A stretch of DNA of 64,000 nucleotides from assembly GCA_003344405.1 (NCBI GenBank), contig NOWV01000009.1:1-64000 (forward strand). The letters are read 5' to 3'. Every line of letters starts with the position of its first letter. Position 1 is the stretch's first letter. The notes beneath the pieces were generated by a model that worked only from the letters and a program-made list of their open reading frames with translations, was not told the DNA's origin and ran no database searches. This document shows positions 27,164 to 40,639 of this stretch, in pieces. Source of the stretch: Trichoplax sp. H2 (Eukaryota > Placozoa > Uniplacotomia > Trichoplacea). Made by a program: the position numbers and the translations under genes.

Positions 27164-30100
27164 CTATTGAAACGACGATTTCATCTTTAATATATTATCT
27201 ACACTTGCCACTCGCCTTAGTAGCATTACAGTTGATACTAGACTGAAGACAGTCCTACAAATAAACGAATTGAGAAATTTGTCAATATCCATTGGAATTG
27301 ATTAAACTGTTTGCCAGTGTTATTTTAAGTTATACTTACAATACAATGATAACTCCAGACATCTGAAAAGACTTTCTACCTTTGTTAGTTTTTTGAGAGT
27401 CTAATAAACCAATAAATGTATACAAGTCAATTCCTTTAATATTATTGAACATTATTTATTGACATTGATTAAGTACATCACAAGCCAGTTGCTTGGATAT
27501 TTTATCGTAAATTCACTTATTTAAGAAAAAAGCTAATTTTGAAAGTTATTTTTTACCTCGTGAGCTTTTCTCTAATCTGCTTGTTATTCGAGATCGAGAT
27601 AAATCATGGAAGTGGGGATTATGATAGAACGCTGTTTCATCGCCATCACTTACAGGAACTTCCGCATATACTCTATCGTTTATAGGTACTCGTAAGGATT
27701 CGTCACTGGGGGTTGAAGCTTCTACATGGTAATGTTAAAGTTGAAAAACCATCACCACATTTCTATATATTAATATCGACTATGATTTTTACGAGATACT
27801 ATAAAACGTGTCGTTACTCGTTAAAATCAACACTACTTGCACAAATAAGCGATACACTATCGGATCTTATCTGTAATACATTTAGTATCATCAATATATT
27901 GTGGTATCGCTCCGTAGCTTATTAGGCATTCTTGAACGATTGTATTTCGTTATTACTTCTATACGTTGCAAGTATGTTAAGATTTCACTTTAGCTACTGA
28001 AACAAGATATGCAATTATTACCTTGATTGTATGAAACATCCTTGTCGCTGCTGAGAGAATCATTAGAGCGATCACCATCTTCCTAAAATTGGTATCATAC
28101 AAGAGATGAGAAGCAATCTCAAGCAAATAAATTCTAAATAGCGTAAATTTCTAGCTTGCAATTCACACGCAATGCTATTAAAACAATACTTTAGCTGTTC
28201 ATACCATGTTTAATGAGGATGTACGAGCGGCGATCATTTCCGTTAAAATCCTGTACGCAGACTCGCGAGATATAATAGATTGAAATAGGTACTAAAAACA
28301 AACGAATTAAGGACATTAAGGTTAGCGGCTACCATTTATTTATTCTAATAAACCAAAACTTTCTACCTTTTCACTTTGTGTTCTGATCAGCAGAGCATTT
28401 GGAAAAAGTAACGCCGTTTTTTGTTTAGAAATCTCGCAGATATCTGTATAATCGATAGTAACCTGTATATGGCAAACGTTCGGTATAATTAGTTATCTAA
28501 TTGTTCATTTCGTACTTTTAATGTGATATTACAATAATTATTGAGAAATGACAATTATCAATATCACATTCAAAAAATTGTACGATTATAGAACAAGCAT
28601 CCAGTTCAAACGAGTAAAACAAGTGTGGAGTACTATAGTAGATTGCTCTACTTACAGTAGTTTCATATCCAAAGATGCTAGAATAGAAACACAGTCTATA
28701 TTGCGTTAAATAAAGTTTGCCTTGTAGTAAGATATCCTTTTTCAGAGCACATGAAAAGACTAAAATTTTCAAGATATAAATAATGACAAGGATGATAAAT
28801 GTTAGCAAATTGTTTGTACTACAGTATTAAATATCCAGTTAACGATTATCAGACAAGAATACAACAATCTTGACAATAATATACTATCATTATGACATAT
28901 ACGCGTATTTATTTACATCCACATAGTCAAAATTTATAGCACCCAAGATGATGCGTTGAAAACCACAATGTAAAATTATAAAAACTTTTTTATTTGCTGC
29001 AAACATTATGAAGGATAAACATCTAGTATGTGTTCATTATCGAAGGTTTATTGATAGAAACTTTAGTTACTTCTTACCATCAAGAACACGTTCATTATTC
29101 CAAGAAATTTTGAATGTGCGATGAAAATCAGATTCTACTCTTTCCTGGGCTTTCCTACGATATTTTTTTATCTAATTTGGATATAAAGAAAGGGGTAATT
29201 ATGACACAATGGCAACTTGATTAAAGAAAAATCAAATTGTGCGATACAAATACCGGGATAAGGTTCAACTATATGTACAACGATTACACTAGAATATTTC
29301 ATTTCATTTTATAACACTGTGTTAATAAAGTAGCACTAGCATGACATAAGCATAAAACATACCGCTAGCTGCGTGTTAATTAAACTATCGATATTACTCT
29401 GCATATAATATATTATAATTGTAAAGTAGGATTATCAAAACAATGAAGATATGGAGACCTTTTCAGTATTTGACTTGATTGGAAGATTTTTGCTTACTTT
29501 ATTCACGGTGTTTCTATATTGTTGGAAAAAGCATTCACGGTATTTAATATTCATCTTAAATTACTTCCGTGTTTAAAATGTAAATTACTGATCGTTTTAT
29601 CATTGTGTAGATGCAATGTTGCAATACAATCGCTTATAATCAAACTAAAAATCGCACCATAACAAAATTATTCTAGGAAATAGCGTCATTGAGGGTTTAT
29701 GAGTACATAATATTAATTAATTTATATATAAAGTGGAAACAATAATAACTATCAATGATTTTGCTGTTCAAATGTTGGTATGATATTAACGACAGGAATA
29801 TTGATAACAATTTTGCCCCTATAGCAGTAGAATCGAGCCCTAATGTACATTATAGTAATAACATGAGGCTAGTAAATCTAAAGTTTCCGGTTGTACAGCC
29901 TTTTCAGTATCAGCTGTATGATCATATCGATCTGAAGTTATACATTTGACCTCACAGTAGTCAAGTCATTTTACACTCTGTCACAGAAAACAAATAAGAT
30001 GTCTTCTAATATTACAGTGTTGACGAGTCTGCATGCTAGACTTACAGGCCTTTAGTAACTGCCGTTTCATAGTTAATAAGCTATCTAAACTAAATGGCTG

Positions 30101-30485
30101 TATTCATCCTACTTTTAAAACCGCTACCAGACTGTCTAGTGTTGCAAATGATTATAAATCGTCATTATTTACTATCAATGTTACCATTTTTTATATATGT
30201 ACTGCACTACTAAATTATACGACTCGCATATTATAAATCTGCTACGTATAAGATTAAATTAATAATGCAGGAGTGAAGATAAAAAATTGGACATTATGGA
30301 TCAACAATTGAAAACTATGATAATTTATCTTTTGGTCAAGATGCTCACTAGTATTAAACGACTGTAGTTACATTTCAACATCGTAAATTTACTTACGTAT
30401 TTTTGGATGATCCATCCATTGATAGTGAATTATTCCAGTCATCATAATCACTTACAGAGCTATTTCTGCTACGTCTTCTATTCAT
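27164..30485 (-). CDS. GRAMD2: GRAM-domain protein with C-terminal membrane anchor (GRAMD2-like)
   Basis: Family members sit in the ER and reach the plasma membrane at contact sites through the GRAM domain. Exons: 30485-30397, 29154-29078, 28759-28656, 28462-28367, 28291-28205, 28082-28022, 27721-27557, 27400-27340, 27254-27164. They total 831 nt (276 aa), phases closed. GRAM domain, residues about 56-145: VFSCALKKDILLQGKLYLTQ, LCFYSSIFGYET, then ICEISKQKTALLFPNALLIR, then SRESAYRILTEM, all close to GRAMD1/2 proteins. Residues 241-259 form one hydrophobic helix (SGVIIVLTVFSLVSTVMLL) followed by RR, and the protein ends 18 residues later. There is no VASt/ASTER lipid-transfer domain, so it resembles GRAMD2 rather than GRAMD1. 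An acceptor directly before the ATG implies a 5' UTR intron. A perfect alternative donor inside exon 1 (TCT then GTAAGT, phase 0) may give a second N-terminus with an acceptor near 29166. Confidence 0.8.
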
Positions 30486-33400
30486 GCTGAAAAAACTATA
30501 AAAAACAAACAAACTGTAATCTCCAAAGCCAAATCATAAGTCGTAAAGTAAAGCCGTGAGGAAATGATGCTATCGAGAAGACACAATCAACATAATATTA
30601 GTTACAGCTATACTAAATTCAATAATAGCGCCATCCACATTTGTATATAAATTACATCACGATGGGGCATTGCGAAAAGGGTGGCTTTTTACAGTAGAAC
30701 ATGGCCAGATAACGATGATGTTAATATATACCACAACGTGCTTTGATAGGTGATTTATGAAGTTAATGAACTAGCCTACAGTAGATGAGACTCTCCAAGA
30801 GCAAAAGATTTCCTTATTTAGTACACTCTACCCAATACAGTCTTTCATAGATAGTGATTGGATCTATCAGGCTATAAATACGGAATAACTTGAATTACGA
30901 TGTCATATTGTATTTACTAATATACTTACAATAACATGTGTTGAGAACATAATTGTATCATCAAAACTTTGGATAAACTAAAGCCTTCAGTGACTATGGC
31001 TTCATAGAGCTATGAGGTGTGAAAATAGAGAAATCAACTGAGTGTAATATCTCTCACCATCTTGCGTTAGCACTGTGAGCAATAATGTCAAGTGTTATTT
31101 CCTTTATGTCGTATACAGTAGCAACTTTACTAGGTAGTATTGTGCACAATACGACACTTTTCACATAGCCACTAATAACTTTTGTTTTATGTCCTGTGAT
31201 AATATCCAGTAAATTGTTGTATTCTAAGCATAGAATCAACGCATGATTTGTATATAAACATGGCAATTTTATAGCTGATAGGTGATAGCAGACTATTAGT
31301 AGTGGCTGAAAGCACTGGTAAAGTGCCTTTCGTTAAAAAGGATCCGCCAAAAATAAAAAAATGAGGAAAACATTCCGTGACGACTTGCATGCCATCGGTA
31401 ATACCGTAGCGTAAGGATTTGAATTGCAATCGTAAATCGCACCCTACTAGACTAAACATTACGCGTTGATTGCCTAGTGTATTTCTCCCTTAACCTACCA
31501 CTTTTCCGATGATAACGTTGTAGTAAAGTCCCCTTGTCAGTAGGCCAATTAGTGTCCTTTAAAGCTCTCAAGTACCAGTTTACTTGTAAAAATTGATGGG
31601 CTACCGATCACTCTCTCTCTCTCTACACTGTACAGTATATTAGATGTTGGATAATCTGTCAGTTAATTAACAATAATTAATTGTCGATTTTCAAGCGCAC
31701 TCATCCGATGTCATCGTGAATAACATAAGGATATCCAATAGACGAGTAAGTCCGGCACTCAATCACTCTAAACTATCGAGAATGAACTTCCATCAAGATG
31801 AAAGGGAAACGAGGCACATTCAAATTGGATGTCTAAAATTCTTTGGCCAATGTTGAATCTAGCGACGGGGAAAGCTTTGAATATAGTCGAAAAAAAGCAA
31901 AGGATGAAATAGGAGGACGTTAATTCCGTATCATAATAGTACAAGATGGGAGCTGTTGTTCTTGTCCCCTCCCTCCTGTCAGTCAGTTTTAGTTCGTGTA
32001 CAGTACTACTGTTCTAGTCTGTACTATGGCCGGTGCGGTGCGATCGTGCGATTGGGTCACGTCAGCGCTGTTGAAATGAGTTTCAAGTTTGCAAACGTTT
32101 GACATACAGGTCACCTGGTCACCATGACCTAGTGTGAAGGTGAGTAGTGAGCATGCCTAATTGCCTGTATGACTATACTGTATAGCATGAGTCCATAAAG
32201 TGTACAAACAGTCCATAACAGTACCGTAGTGTTAGTCCATACAAAGGCGTACAGTACAGTGTACGAACAGAGACACTGCCGCTGCATTCTTTGCAAGAGT
32301 CACTCAGTAGTCAGAGTCACATCCGTGTTTGATATGGAGTCGAATCACGTGATGACCATTATCAATATCATGGCTGCCAGTGATCGAAAGCTAATTTTGA
32401 ACCTGAAATTCATCAGATTTTTTTTAGCTTTTGTCAAGATATACACTCCTTGAAGCCGTATACTCTACTTTGGTATGGGTTGCAGTTGTAATGAATTCGA
32501 CAGTGTCGCTAGCCAGCTAGCGATAATGACAACGATGCTATTTCACTTATTTAAGTTATGTCAACCAACACACCATTCACTCAATGGAGCTGTTGGCTAG
32601 AGAGAATTGCAAATGGCTTTACATGGGTTACAAGCGGTAGCCAAAGATAGCGAACTATTTCAACACGAGACAGTATTTAGTATACAGTCAATAATATCAT
32701 GAAAATTAATTTCAACTAGGACAATATCACTCTATAGAATGGGGCTTTTTGGGGAGCTTCCGTGTTATCCACTACAGTAATAAAAGAGTCAATTTCTGCT
32801 TTGTATTGTTTTTCAGTAACAATTATGCCAGTACCTGCTGCTCAATGGTAATGTCCACGGGCGATTACATTCCGACGATTGCATTGGCGTAAACAGACTT
32901 AATTTATAACATGATCGAAAATAAAATAAAGGCCTTATAGAATCAAATAATTAGCAATTTCCGCAATCGGTAACACCTAACAACTTTTTATCAAAAGAAT
33001 AGCGAAAAACCAATCAAAGGTTAGAATTTAATTAAATACAAGTCAAACAAACAAAACTCCTCTCTATCATTCAACTTGAATAGTGGACAATGAATGAATA
33101 CTGGACTGGTAGTGGTACGATTGACCATTATATTTATTCGAGATAATACTGACGACTATGACTAGTATTAGACAGCCTAGAGACATTCTAGGATCTCTAA
33201 TGGATACATCCAGTACATATGCGGTACAACAGTTAAGAAGAAAGAAAAATAATAAATTCACCACTATTAAATACTGTACTACTGCAATATTGTATAAACA
33301 GACAAGCTGTCAGCACCAACTTCTCTACATAAAGGGAGTGCTTATGTACTGTGCTGTATGTTTATGCAGTATTAATGTAAATTGTATTTTGCGTGTGCTG

Positions 33401-35050
33401 GCCACTTATCAAAGTTTTAAAGCTTACCTCTTTTAATTATACTCCTGCCATGTCACTTACAACACCTGGAACTTTGGAACAATGTCGTGAAAATTTTAAA
33501 AATTACTCTCATTAACATCATTCTGTAGCCACTGTATTAGTATCGTGCTGGTCCGTTCTTTTTTTCCGTGTTTGTACCTTATATATGTCATATATGCTGT
33601 ACAGTAACATAAATGACAATAAAGTACTCGAACGTATCCATCTGAGTTATGATCAGACTCACGACTGGGGTGTTTCCATACTTTCATAAACGTATTTTAG
33701 TACAACAACTTGGGAGGAAAGGCCTTTTAGACAAAAGGGTCTCATTTCACGATCTAGGCCGTGTATTGAATGTATATACAAGCCGAAATAAAATTCATGG
33801 AGTGCAGTGTGAGATAACATTGACGGCTTATACACTGAGAATTTCAGCTTTAATACTACTATACGAATAAAACCGCGCCGTTTAATGATGCCAGTAACCA
33901 TTAATGATGATATTATTGGAGTGAACTGTGTGGTCTTAAAAAGCTCCTTTTAATTCAAATTTTCATTAAGGCTATCATATCGTCCAACCGTATCCTATTT
34001 TTTAGACTGACATTCAGTCCCTGGCCAATCCTCAGTGATCATTTCACTCATACACCATTTAGAATGAAGAGAGATCCTACCGGAGGGATCGATACGTTTA
34101 AACTTTGATTGCGTAATGGTTTTGTCTAGTTTAAGATACAATACACTATTTTAAAATATTAATATTTGTATACGAATAAATCTTACTAATAAATTCAATT
34201 TATTGATTGCAAAATCTTGCTACTGATCTATGACATCTTGGCATTTACCACAGTAACCCTCTCATGTTCGTAAAACCATAAGCAATACTTGGACATCTTG
34301 CCGTAACGATCAATTCTTGTACAGTATTACACCTGTAATAATTCTAGTAAAATAATGATGATGGTTTCTCGTCCAGTTGAACAGGGTAGTTTCTACGCAT
34401 TCAACTTATGATGCAAAGTACACGATAGAAAAATCAGGTATCGCCACAGGTACATTATTGAACACTGTTTATTTGGTTCCAGATTGATTTTCAAAAAATT
34501 AGTTATATACGTATTACAGTACCTTTTTCTATATCATTACTACTGTGTACTTCATCGTAAAAAGCTTTTTAATAACTACTGTACTCTATTATGCATAGAA
34601 TCATAAAATAACTAAAATGCACATTTTATATAAAAATACACTTTGTATCTTTGCCGCTATATCAATTCCAGGGTAGTGTATATAGTATATAACAGTATTA
34701 ATATAATTTATAAATATACGAATATGTAAGAATGCTTGAATACAGCAAGCATCACTAAAAAATGTATTTTTCCAGTATGATCGCAACTGCATTGCTGAAT
34801 AATCAAATGGAGCATCATTAGAGCGATTGAATTTTTGAGGACTTGTAAAATTGAAGTATGTAAAGGGCATTAATCGAGAAAAATTTTTCATCAATATCTA
34901 ACTGAATCCTTGCGTCCAAAGTTTATCTTTATCATTCAGATAATCTTAAATGAATAATTTAGTATTAGTGGCACTATAACATGAATATGAACGTAGAATT
35001 GTATTATTATCAAAGTTACACGAAAGGAATTAGTAACCTATTTGCAAGTT
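30486..35050. other. Intergenic stretch GRAMD2-STRA6 (4.6 kb)
   Basis: It should contain the GRAMD2 promoter and first non-coding exon and the STRA6 3' UTR. A GC-richer patch at about 31.95-32.10 kb includes TCACGTCAGCGC (CRE-like) and short GTACAGTAC pieces; (CT)n lies at about 31611-31625. Minus-strand frames at 31054-31459 are listed as a possible gene remnant. A 97-codon minus frame at 34601-34894, just past the STRA6 stop, has no recognised family and may be 3' UTR. Confidence 0.45.
31054..31459 (-). pseudogene. Possible remnant of a RUS (DUF647) family gene
   Basis: The first frame (31459-31187) is open for 90 codons and contains QVVTECFPHFFIFGGSFLTK, which loosely resembles the hydrophobic FP..F....K core of RUS-family proteins. 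The frame then stops, and a second open frame (31266-31054, 70 codons) overlaps it in another phase. I cannot find flanking exons with the rest of the family. It could be a frameshifted remnant or chance open frames; the family assignment is weak. Confidence 0.2.
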
Positions 35051-38000
35051 TTACTCTTGAAATAATAGCAGATCGTCATCAGAATCATTATTATTACGTT
35101 TAGAAAGAGTAAAAGTATCAATAAATTTTGTTCGCCGATGATCAATAAGGCTTTTGTTATTCAAAAGTGTTACGGCTACTAGCCAACGATTTCTAGCAAG
35201 CCTTGAAATTGTACGGTTGGCACGTTGACTACTTGCTTGATGGCCTAAGAAAATTTTTAACATTGAACAGATAAATACTTTTAACTAATCTTTTAACTTT
35301 TCTTAGCTTACAATTTATAAATTTACGTATGCATAAAATTTGTGTTTACCTTCTTCGACATAAGTATTAATGGAATTACGGTTATTTACTTCAATGATTA
35401 AAAAAAATGTGATTAATAATTTACAATGTTACATTATTTAACCTGCAGTAATTTCTATACGAATAAAACAGATAAGTCCTTTTTGCTATGCATATACCAC
35501 TTGAATCATCTTTTATACTGTCAATTAATAGTTGGCAAAAAACAGCCGCTCCAGGATGATTGTAGTGATATTCTACATGAAGAAAGCCCAAGTAAGCATT
35601 ATAGCCTATGGAATGATAAAAAATACTGGTCATATATTATAGGCTAAATTTTAAGATTGATTTCCTGTACAAGCTAAAAGTTTAATATCTAGTACCGCTA
35701 TCCCAACTCTCATAACCGCGTATTAACAAACTCTTGTCCAAGCGAGAAATAAAAAGTATACCAAGAACCAATGATTCCAACAAACGAAACAAGGCAGAAA
35801 ATAACCCGAGGATGATATTATAGAAGAATAAGAAATATGCTGCATTACTGAGTAGTCGCCTATAATGATAAAATAACGTCATTCTTTTTAGATTTTTGGG
35901 ATCAACAGCTTTCAAAATTGGTTTAGCCAAGTGCATGAGTGTAAAAAGGTACCTATTATCAACAACCAGACCATCCTTCCCTCTATTCTTCAACAAACAA
36001 TATCTAGATAGCAGATACTGTATGAAGTATGCGGCAGCCGAGAAAGCAATGGACGGCCTAGAGATTTTAAAATGTAAATATTATAAATTTAAGTTTAGAG
36101 AGTTCTGTTGATTGCTACTGTCTAGAACAATGTCGTTACTAACCATATGCTGACGAGAAAGTTTAGTAATACAGGAGGTATTTCACCCATGATAGGGAGT
36201 ACTATGAAGTAAGCTACCAAAACAGCTATCACGAACAGGAAGACTTGAGAGATAATAAAACCTGTAAGCAGATATTACGCACACAAAAAGTTAATGATTG
36301 ACTCATTTTACCCTTAGCATTTAAGTAGAATGGACTTAGAGTAGCTCACCCCATAATATATACCCAATTTGATAGCCGGAATATCTCAAACTGTGTGCCT
36401 ACAATATCAACATATATTGTGTACTTTTTACGGCAATTAATCGTAAATACAGATAGTCTTACAGATGTACGAGTATTACTTACCATTGTCAAAGTAGGAC
36501 TAAATTTTTTCTGAGGCAGGAAAGATGTTGACCCACAATAAAGTCTTAGCAAATGCTTACTAGAGAATTTTAAATGATTATAATTAAAATTTCTATAAAT
36601 ATTTACCTATGTCAGAAAGCTGTTACATCTTTATCAGTAATACCATATCCATAAATTTACGTTTATATTACAGTATAATATTCTCACCGTATACATGATA
36701 TCATGTGCAGTGAGTAGAATAGAATCAGTAAACATGATGAGATAGTCGCAACTGTCCACGAAACTGCATAAAACAAAAGATATGCGTTAAAAGCAAATAA
36801 CCATAAAGAAATCACAAGTCTAAGTTCGCAACCGATAACAGGGCCTAAAGTTTTTCAAATTACCTTGTAATACCGCGATACCTTGCGTTATCAAAGTGAA
36901 AAGTCTATGAGTTTCACTTAGCGAAGCATTCTGTTTTGGGTTATGAACATTCGCTAGCTTTAAGTATTCACCTACGTAGAAAATACCCTTCAAGATGCGG
37001 AAACTTTCAAATCCAACAAACCCATACACAAATGCAATCTACGAACATAAAAACATAGTTGAAATTCTACGATACTAATTTATTAAGGAAATAAGGAGTT
37101 ACATAGATTACCTTATAGACAGCGATTTGAGCGACCAAGAATGTTGCCAAAATCCTGGTTGGATATTTAAATTCTGCAACAAAAAGCAGTAACATGTTAC
37201 TTTAGCTAAAGTTTCCCAAACTACTGATGGCATCGTCATCCAGTAAATAGTAGATTGACGCTTTTAGTGGTTACTAATTACCGGCTTTAGGATGATACAT
37301 GAATTTCCTAACAAGTTTGGTAGTTGTCGATGATTGCGTAGTATCATCGGTATTTCGATTCCTATAATATCTCTTCGTGAACTTTAGTATAGATCGAACG
37401 TGTGCAAATTGATGTACAGAGGCCACGAATAGAACTGCCTATCATATCATTATTAAGATTGTAGTTAAGTAGGTGACAATTTTGGTAAGTGTCAATAGAT
37501 TGGTTAACCTTTGTGTCCGTCTGCTGGTTTCTAATACGTTGCATAAAGTTACGAATAAATGTAAAACTAATATAACTTAAACAACATATTTCGGGTAAAT
37601 TTGAAAGAACCGAATAGCCGGGAACACCAATCTAAAATTGAGTTAATATAAAAATAAACACTATTGTAAAATAGAAGTTATAAACTGTAAAGTACATTCG
37701 TAGTCATAAATCGATTAATAAGCTAAGTTAAAATTCATCAAGGCCGTACATAGGCTATGAAGTTGTCATCAGTAGCCATCCCGTTAGGACATTCTATTAC
37801 AGTGATCAACTTAATGATCAACCTAGAATTATGGTATGCATGGACGATTACAATCAATCAATCTACAATACAGATATTGATTAACAATAAATTCATCTTT
37901 ACTATTATACGGGCAAGTCTATATTACCAAGATAATGTGTAAAATAAACCGAGTACCGATCCCAAAATTTCATAATCGGTTGACAAACAAGCGAATATTG

Positions 38001-40551
38001 GATAATAGCTGAATCCAATTACAAGGACTGCAGCCAGGCTGTCAAGCACTGCATTAATAGTATGAAAGAAATATAATATCATACAGAACGAACTTATTGC
38101 AATAATATCTATATTGAGAGTTATATTATATTTAATTATTCATTAGATATAATACATCCTCATTAGGAAGGTAGGTATTCTTTTAAGAAAAGTTTTACAA
38201 GTTTAATGAAGTTGAATCTATTGAAATATAACTGAATTAATTAAAATTTGCCAAACATCTATTATAGATCTTTGCAGATATCTAAACTTTACATTTAGGA
38301 CCTATATGCTATAATACACTGGTAGTCTTGTAGCTAAAATTCGGTCTGATGGCAAATGTATAAATACGTATTTTTGATGTAATCGATTAACTGATGATGT
38401 CATACAGACAAGCTTTAACAATAATACTGTACAATGTTAACAAACGACACTCACTCATCAGCCAGCTGGAAGAACTAGCGCTAATACCGAAGATATAAAA
38501 TTTTTTTTCAAATATTTGTAAACACCCTCCAGCTGTAGCGCCAAAAGCGGCAGCATGAGCAAAGCGATTTCGATCGTATCTCAGAAAATCGATGGGACTA
38601 AACGGAGAAAAGAAGGCTTTAGTATAGAATAGCAATAGCAAAACAAGACCTATTATCGGTAAACGATGAATATAAATTCAATTTTGTGCTATAATACAGT
38701 ATCGTAATGATAATAAATTATAGCTTTTAAGAATAACTCATTCAATGTACGCAAGATCTTGTTGTAATGTGAACGCTTACAGTGGAAGAAATACCAGTAA
38801 AAAATTTTACGTAGGCTTTTATCTACTGAATTTACACCTATCACATAATTTATAGAGCCGTCCGCATGTAATGTGTAATAATCATGATTGTATAATGTGC
38901 ATGTACACGCTTTATACGGTGCGTTACAATTAATGTAATAATAACCTAGCTAAGCTATTGCCTAGAAATAAATATCGATTCTACTGTTGTTATAATAATT
39001 ACTAATTTTCAGATGCTACCATTACTTATATCATAGAGAACTAAGTACAACAAGGTAAAGCAAAATCTAGCACTTACTGTACTAGACCGGGATAGCCATT
39101 GCAGTAATGCCTCCGTTTTACTCTTTGTATAGTAAAAGATAGAACTACCACGATAAGAGCCTAAATGCAAGATATACAAGTAGAACAAGTCTTATAAGTA
39201 AAGATCAGCACATAAAATGGATATGGTAAAATATTCACCGGTTGATCAAGTTGGCTATGCTATTGCTATTACAGCTGAACGTCATAGCTAGTAGTCTAGT
39301 ACTACAGGTAACATACTCTTATGATGAAATATAACAGCTATCGCATGAAAACGTAGCGCATCATCCATCATATTAAGTCAATATGGAGAAAATAATATTG
39401 AAAGAATCTAATTGCACTTACAGCAGGTATTAACGAATAAAGCGTAAATTCACCTATGTTAACCGTCGGTGTGCATGTGGAATTCCTATAAGGGAAAAAA
39501 TAAATGTAAATGTACGTACTATACAACATCGATGATACAATTCCAATCGATACAATCTATACTCGTCTATGCTCATGTGACGGTATATTCAGCCAAATAT
39601 GCTTGCAATAAAGTTGGTATAGTTACTAGCTAGTAGACGTACTTATACTATTGACCATTCAAATTGGCTACAAATTAGCTCAATTGCTGATATTTAAACG
39701 TCATATCTGTAAATAACGCCTCTAGATTGTGTATGTGTGTGTGCAAAAGGGCTTAGTTTTAGTTTAATAATGTTAATATATCCGATTTGTGCAGGATACT
39801 GTAATATCCACGTCATGTCAAATGAGTATTGAGTTGATTGTTTAGTCCCGTTCAATGATACTATGTATCCAACTAGATTATAACATTAAAAGGATTATCA
39901 ACGATTATCCGCATAACCGCTAAATTAATAGTTTGTTACCTAACTGTACAGTATTTCGCTTGATTCAGTACTCTAATTGGTAGTATTCCGATTTATAACA
40001 ACTAGATTACTGTAGTATACAGTATGTAGCGCGTATGAATATTCATTTCGTTCAAAAGCCCGAATAAGCAATATACTGTAGACTATGGGCTATCGTCTAT
40101 CGGTTAATTATACTGTATATAATAGTAGCCATTTTTAGTTTCAACTGCTGGACTACAACAGTATCGTATGCGCTTAATACGGGTACAAAGTTATCATGTC
40201 TTACAAATTGCATAATCTAATAGTTTAGATAACAGTATGCAACAGCTACTGCCAATAATGATAACCAGGATATCAGACGATTGATGGTACGCATCAGTAG
40301 CATAGTATGAAGATTCTTAATCTGTTGATAAGAATGGACTGTTTGATATCGTTGTCTATCTATCAGGAATTGAAAACGACGTCGTGGATAACGAAACAAT
40401 AAGAATACTGTGTATTGGAGAGGTAACATTTTGCATGAATAACAAGTAATAAAGCCATCAAGCAGCTCCTAATCGTTGCCAAATACAGTCACAATTATTT
40501 TACTTACGTAAAATTTTTCGTACTCGTGATATTATCCACCTTAATATCCAT
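35051..40551 (-). CDS. STRA6: STRA6-like multi-pass membrane protein (retinol/retinoid transporter family)
   Basis: Vertebrate STRA6 binds retinol-binding protein and passes retinol across the plasma membrane. Exons: 40551-40508, 39485-39422, 39337-39313, 38649-38455, 38048-37928, 37822-37750, 37631-37509, 37381-37282, 37173-37112, 37038-36864, 36763-36688, 36559-36484, 36398-36350, 36261-36144, 36057-35696, 35605-35498, 35244-35051. They total 1965 nt (654 aa; human about 667). The N-terminus is extracellular-like with NIT, NFT and NST glycosylation sites, followed by TM1 and PIDFLRYDRNRFAHAAAFG. Conserved pieces in order: FSYYPIFACLST, ECPNG, IGVPGYSVLSNLPE, FKYPTRILATFLVAQIAVYK, LRLYCGSTSFLP, HSLRYSGYQIGYILWGF, FYNIILGLFSALFRLL, RLDKSLLIRGYESWDSGY, VEYHYNHPGAAVFC, RLARNRWLVAVTLLNN. 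It ends in a soluble acidic tail. Exon 3 (25 bp, weak GTTACC donor) and the 37509/37381 junction are the least certain points. It is head-to-head with CSTF3. That it carries retinol here is inference from the family. Confidence 0.88.
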
Positions 40552-40639
40552 TTTACTTCAAGTTAGTAAGTCAACAGGGGTGAGAAAAGTGAATCATTCA
40601 TGCTACTGTAGGGCGTCACGGAATTGCACTGACAGTTAA

